From: Vulcanimicrobiota bacterium | Lineage (GTDB): Bacteria; Vulcanimicrobiota; Vulcanimicrobiia; Vulcanimicrobiales; Vulcanimicrobiaceae | Assembly: GCA_003161435.1 (NCBI GenBank) | Contig: PMOS01000031.1 | Coordinates: forward strand, 1 to 64,000 | DNA length: 64,000 nt | Direction of reading: 5' to 3' | Shown here: positions 63,396 to 64,000 of the stretch, piece after piece | Layout: each line of letters starts with the position of its first letter | Position numbering within the stretch: position 1 is the first letter of the stretch | The notes under the pieces: model-generated | What the model was told of the DNA's origin: nothing | The model's input: the letters and a program-made list of their open reading frames with translations, nothing else | Databases searched by the model: none | Program-made: the position numbers and the translations under genes

Positions 63396-63891
63396 TCTCC
63401 ACTCGCATGTCGCCCTTCGACAGGCTCAGGGTGACAGCTGATGCCGCTTTTGGAACTCGGGATTCGGCTTCGGCTTTGAGGGCGGCGAGCATCATCTCGG
63501 AGTTCTCGCGAACTTTTTTCTGGAGGGTCGGTCCGATCAGCTCGGCGAGGGTCGGGACACCGAAATCGTACTCGACCGAGAGCACGACGCGCGTCATCTC
63601 GCCCACTCGCTCGAATGTCCAAGCGCCCTCGAACGTGTCGAGATCGCCTTCGATCAGCGCGTAGTCGATCCGCAGCCGCTCGTCGTCGAAGCGGTCGTTC
63701 TCGGTCCACTCGATCGGCGCGTCTTCGACCAGCGTCTTCCAGCGCGTGACGACGTGGTCGGCGTGGCGTTCGAGCACGACGACGGTCTCGACGTCGGGCA
63801 TGAACTCCGGGAAGCGGTCTTGCTCCTTGGCAAGCTCGTACACCGTCGCGGCCGGCGCCGCAACGTCGATCGAGCACTCGACATACGGCAT
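63376..63891 (-). CDS. SRPBCC (START-like) ligand-binding protein
   Basis: A 171-aa protein of the COQ10/polyketide-cyclase-like SRPBCC family: PYVECSIDVAAPAATVYELA, DRFPEFMPDVETVVVLE, WTENDRFDDERLRIDYALI and a long C-terminal helix (LQKKVRENSEMMLAALKAEA). It probably binds a hydrophobic ligand. The last ~20 residues (VTLSLSKGDMRVETNSEAG) are encoded by a copy of the dispersed repeat and following DNA, so the original stop seems to have been lost by repeat insertion. Confidence 0.87.
   Translation of the reverse strand: MPYVECSIDVAAPAATVYELAKEQDRFPEFMPDVETVVVLERHADHVVTRWKTLVEDAPIEWTENDRFDDERLRIDYALIEGDLDTFEGAWTFERVGEMTRVVLSVEYDFGVPTLAELIGPTLQKKVRENSEMMLAALKAEAESRVPKAASAVTLSLSKGDMRVETNSEAG
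63412..63435. repeat. Dispersed 24-bp repeat, inverted copy
   Basis: GCCCTTCGACAGGCTCAGGG followed by TGAC is the reverse complement of the copy at 2797 with one or two changes. It encodes the C-terminal VTLSLSKG of the SRPBCC protein. Confidence 0.8.
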
Positions 63892-63892
63892 T

Positions 63893-64000
63893 TTAGGCGA
63901 GGACGCCCAACTGGTCGAACGCGGCGGCGACGGCCTCGTCGAAGGCGCGCAGCGCGAGGTCGATCTCGGCGGCCGTGACCACGAGCGGCGGTTCGAGCCG
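63893..64000 (-). CDS. Class III aminotransferase, 3' end only
   Basis: The last 35 codons of a minus-strand gene that continues beyond the window. The frame reads RLEPPLVVTAAEIDLALRAF and then DEAVAAAFDQL, matching the usual C-terminus of class III PLP aminotransferases (R-xPPL--t-eEid-al--l). Ornithine, GABA, putrescine or beta-amino-acyl-CoA aminotransferase are all possible. It lies 1 nt upstream of the SRPBCC start, so the two are in one operon. Confidence 0.65.
   Translation of the reverse strand, partial: RLEPPLVVTAAEIDLALRAFDEAVAAAFDQLGVLA

Overview
The window is high-GC, densely packed bacterial chromosome. Genes often overlap by 4 nt (ATGA, GTGA), and starts include GTG, TTG and probably CTG. 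The gene mix is SecDF, TelA, LCP, a flagellar export apparatus, c-di-GMP and cyclase signalling, DUF5069, and 'quinate 5-dehydrogenase'-like plus acyl-ACP-reductase-like enzymes. It fits an uncultivated, probably diderm lineage such as Eremiobacterota/Vulcanimicrobiota (WPS-2). That placement is inference. I saw no tRNA, rRNA, CRISPR array or transposase.

Layout. 1-6.3 kb: the end of a GGDEF-EAL protein, a HIRAN-RecQ-type helicase, secF-secD, and a Fur-family regulator. 6.3-11.8 kb: a three-gene TelA/YbjQ-type operon, an LCP cell-wall enzyme, a CusF-like exported protein and a DUF4239 membrane protein. 11.8-15.9 kb: flhA-flhB-fliR-fliQ on the minus strand. 15.9-17.9 kb: a CsgG-like exported protein and metF. 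18.2-33.2 kb: a plus-strand four-gene cluster of unknown function, made of two small paralogues, a 1122-aa protein and a 3328-aa giant with LysM-like repeats. 33.3-35.0 kb: an AbiE-type toxin-antitoxin pair with a clear double-operator promoter. 35.1-45.9 kb: the rest of the flagellar locus on the minus strand (fliP, a c-type cytochrome, fliN, fliM-like, flgG-like, a fliK-like gene, an aspartyl protease, a lytic transglycosylase, fliI, fliH, a fliF with a FliG-like tail, fliE, flgC, and a small rod-type protein). 45.9-56.7 kb: an adenylate cyclase, small membrane proteins, a decayed S74-type adhesin, rplM-rpsI, a chemoreceptor-like protein, truA, an HD-GYP protein, DUF5069, and lysS-greA. 56.7-64 kb: two APC permeases, a quinate-dehydrogenase-like and an AAR-like enzyme, a beta-propeller protein, an unknown protein, an SRPBCC protein and the end of a class III aminotransferase. 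The last block looks like an amino-acid catabolism region.

How it fits together. The flagellar genes form one minus-strand programme cut by two additions: about 19 kb between fliP and fliQ, and a cytochrome gene between fliN and fliP that is flanked by copies of the fliP 5' junction. No separate fliG lies between fliF and fliH; instead a FliG middle-domain-like segment is fused to the C-terminus of FliF. The upstream regions of four flagellar units share the heptamer CGGTAAC. The strongest candidate for an undescribed system is the 15-kb cluster at 18260-33214.
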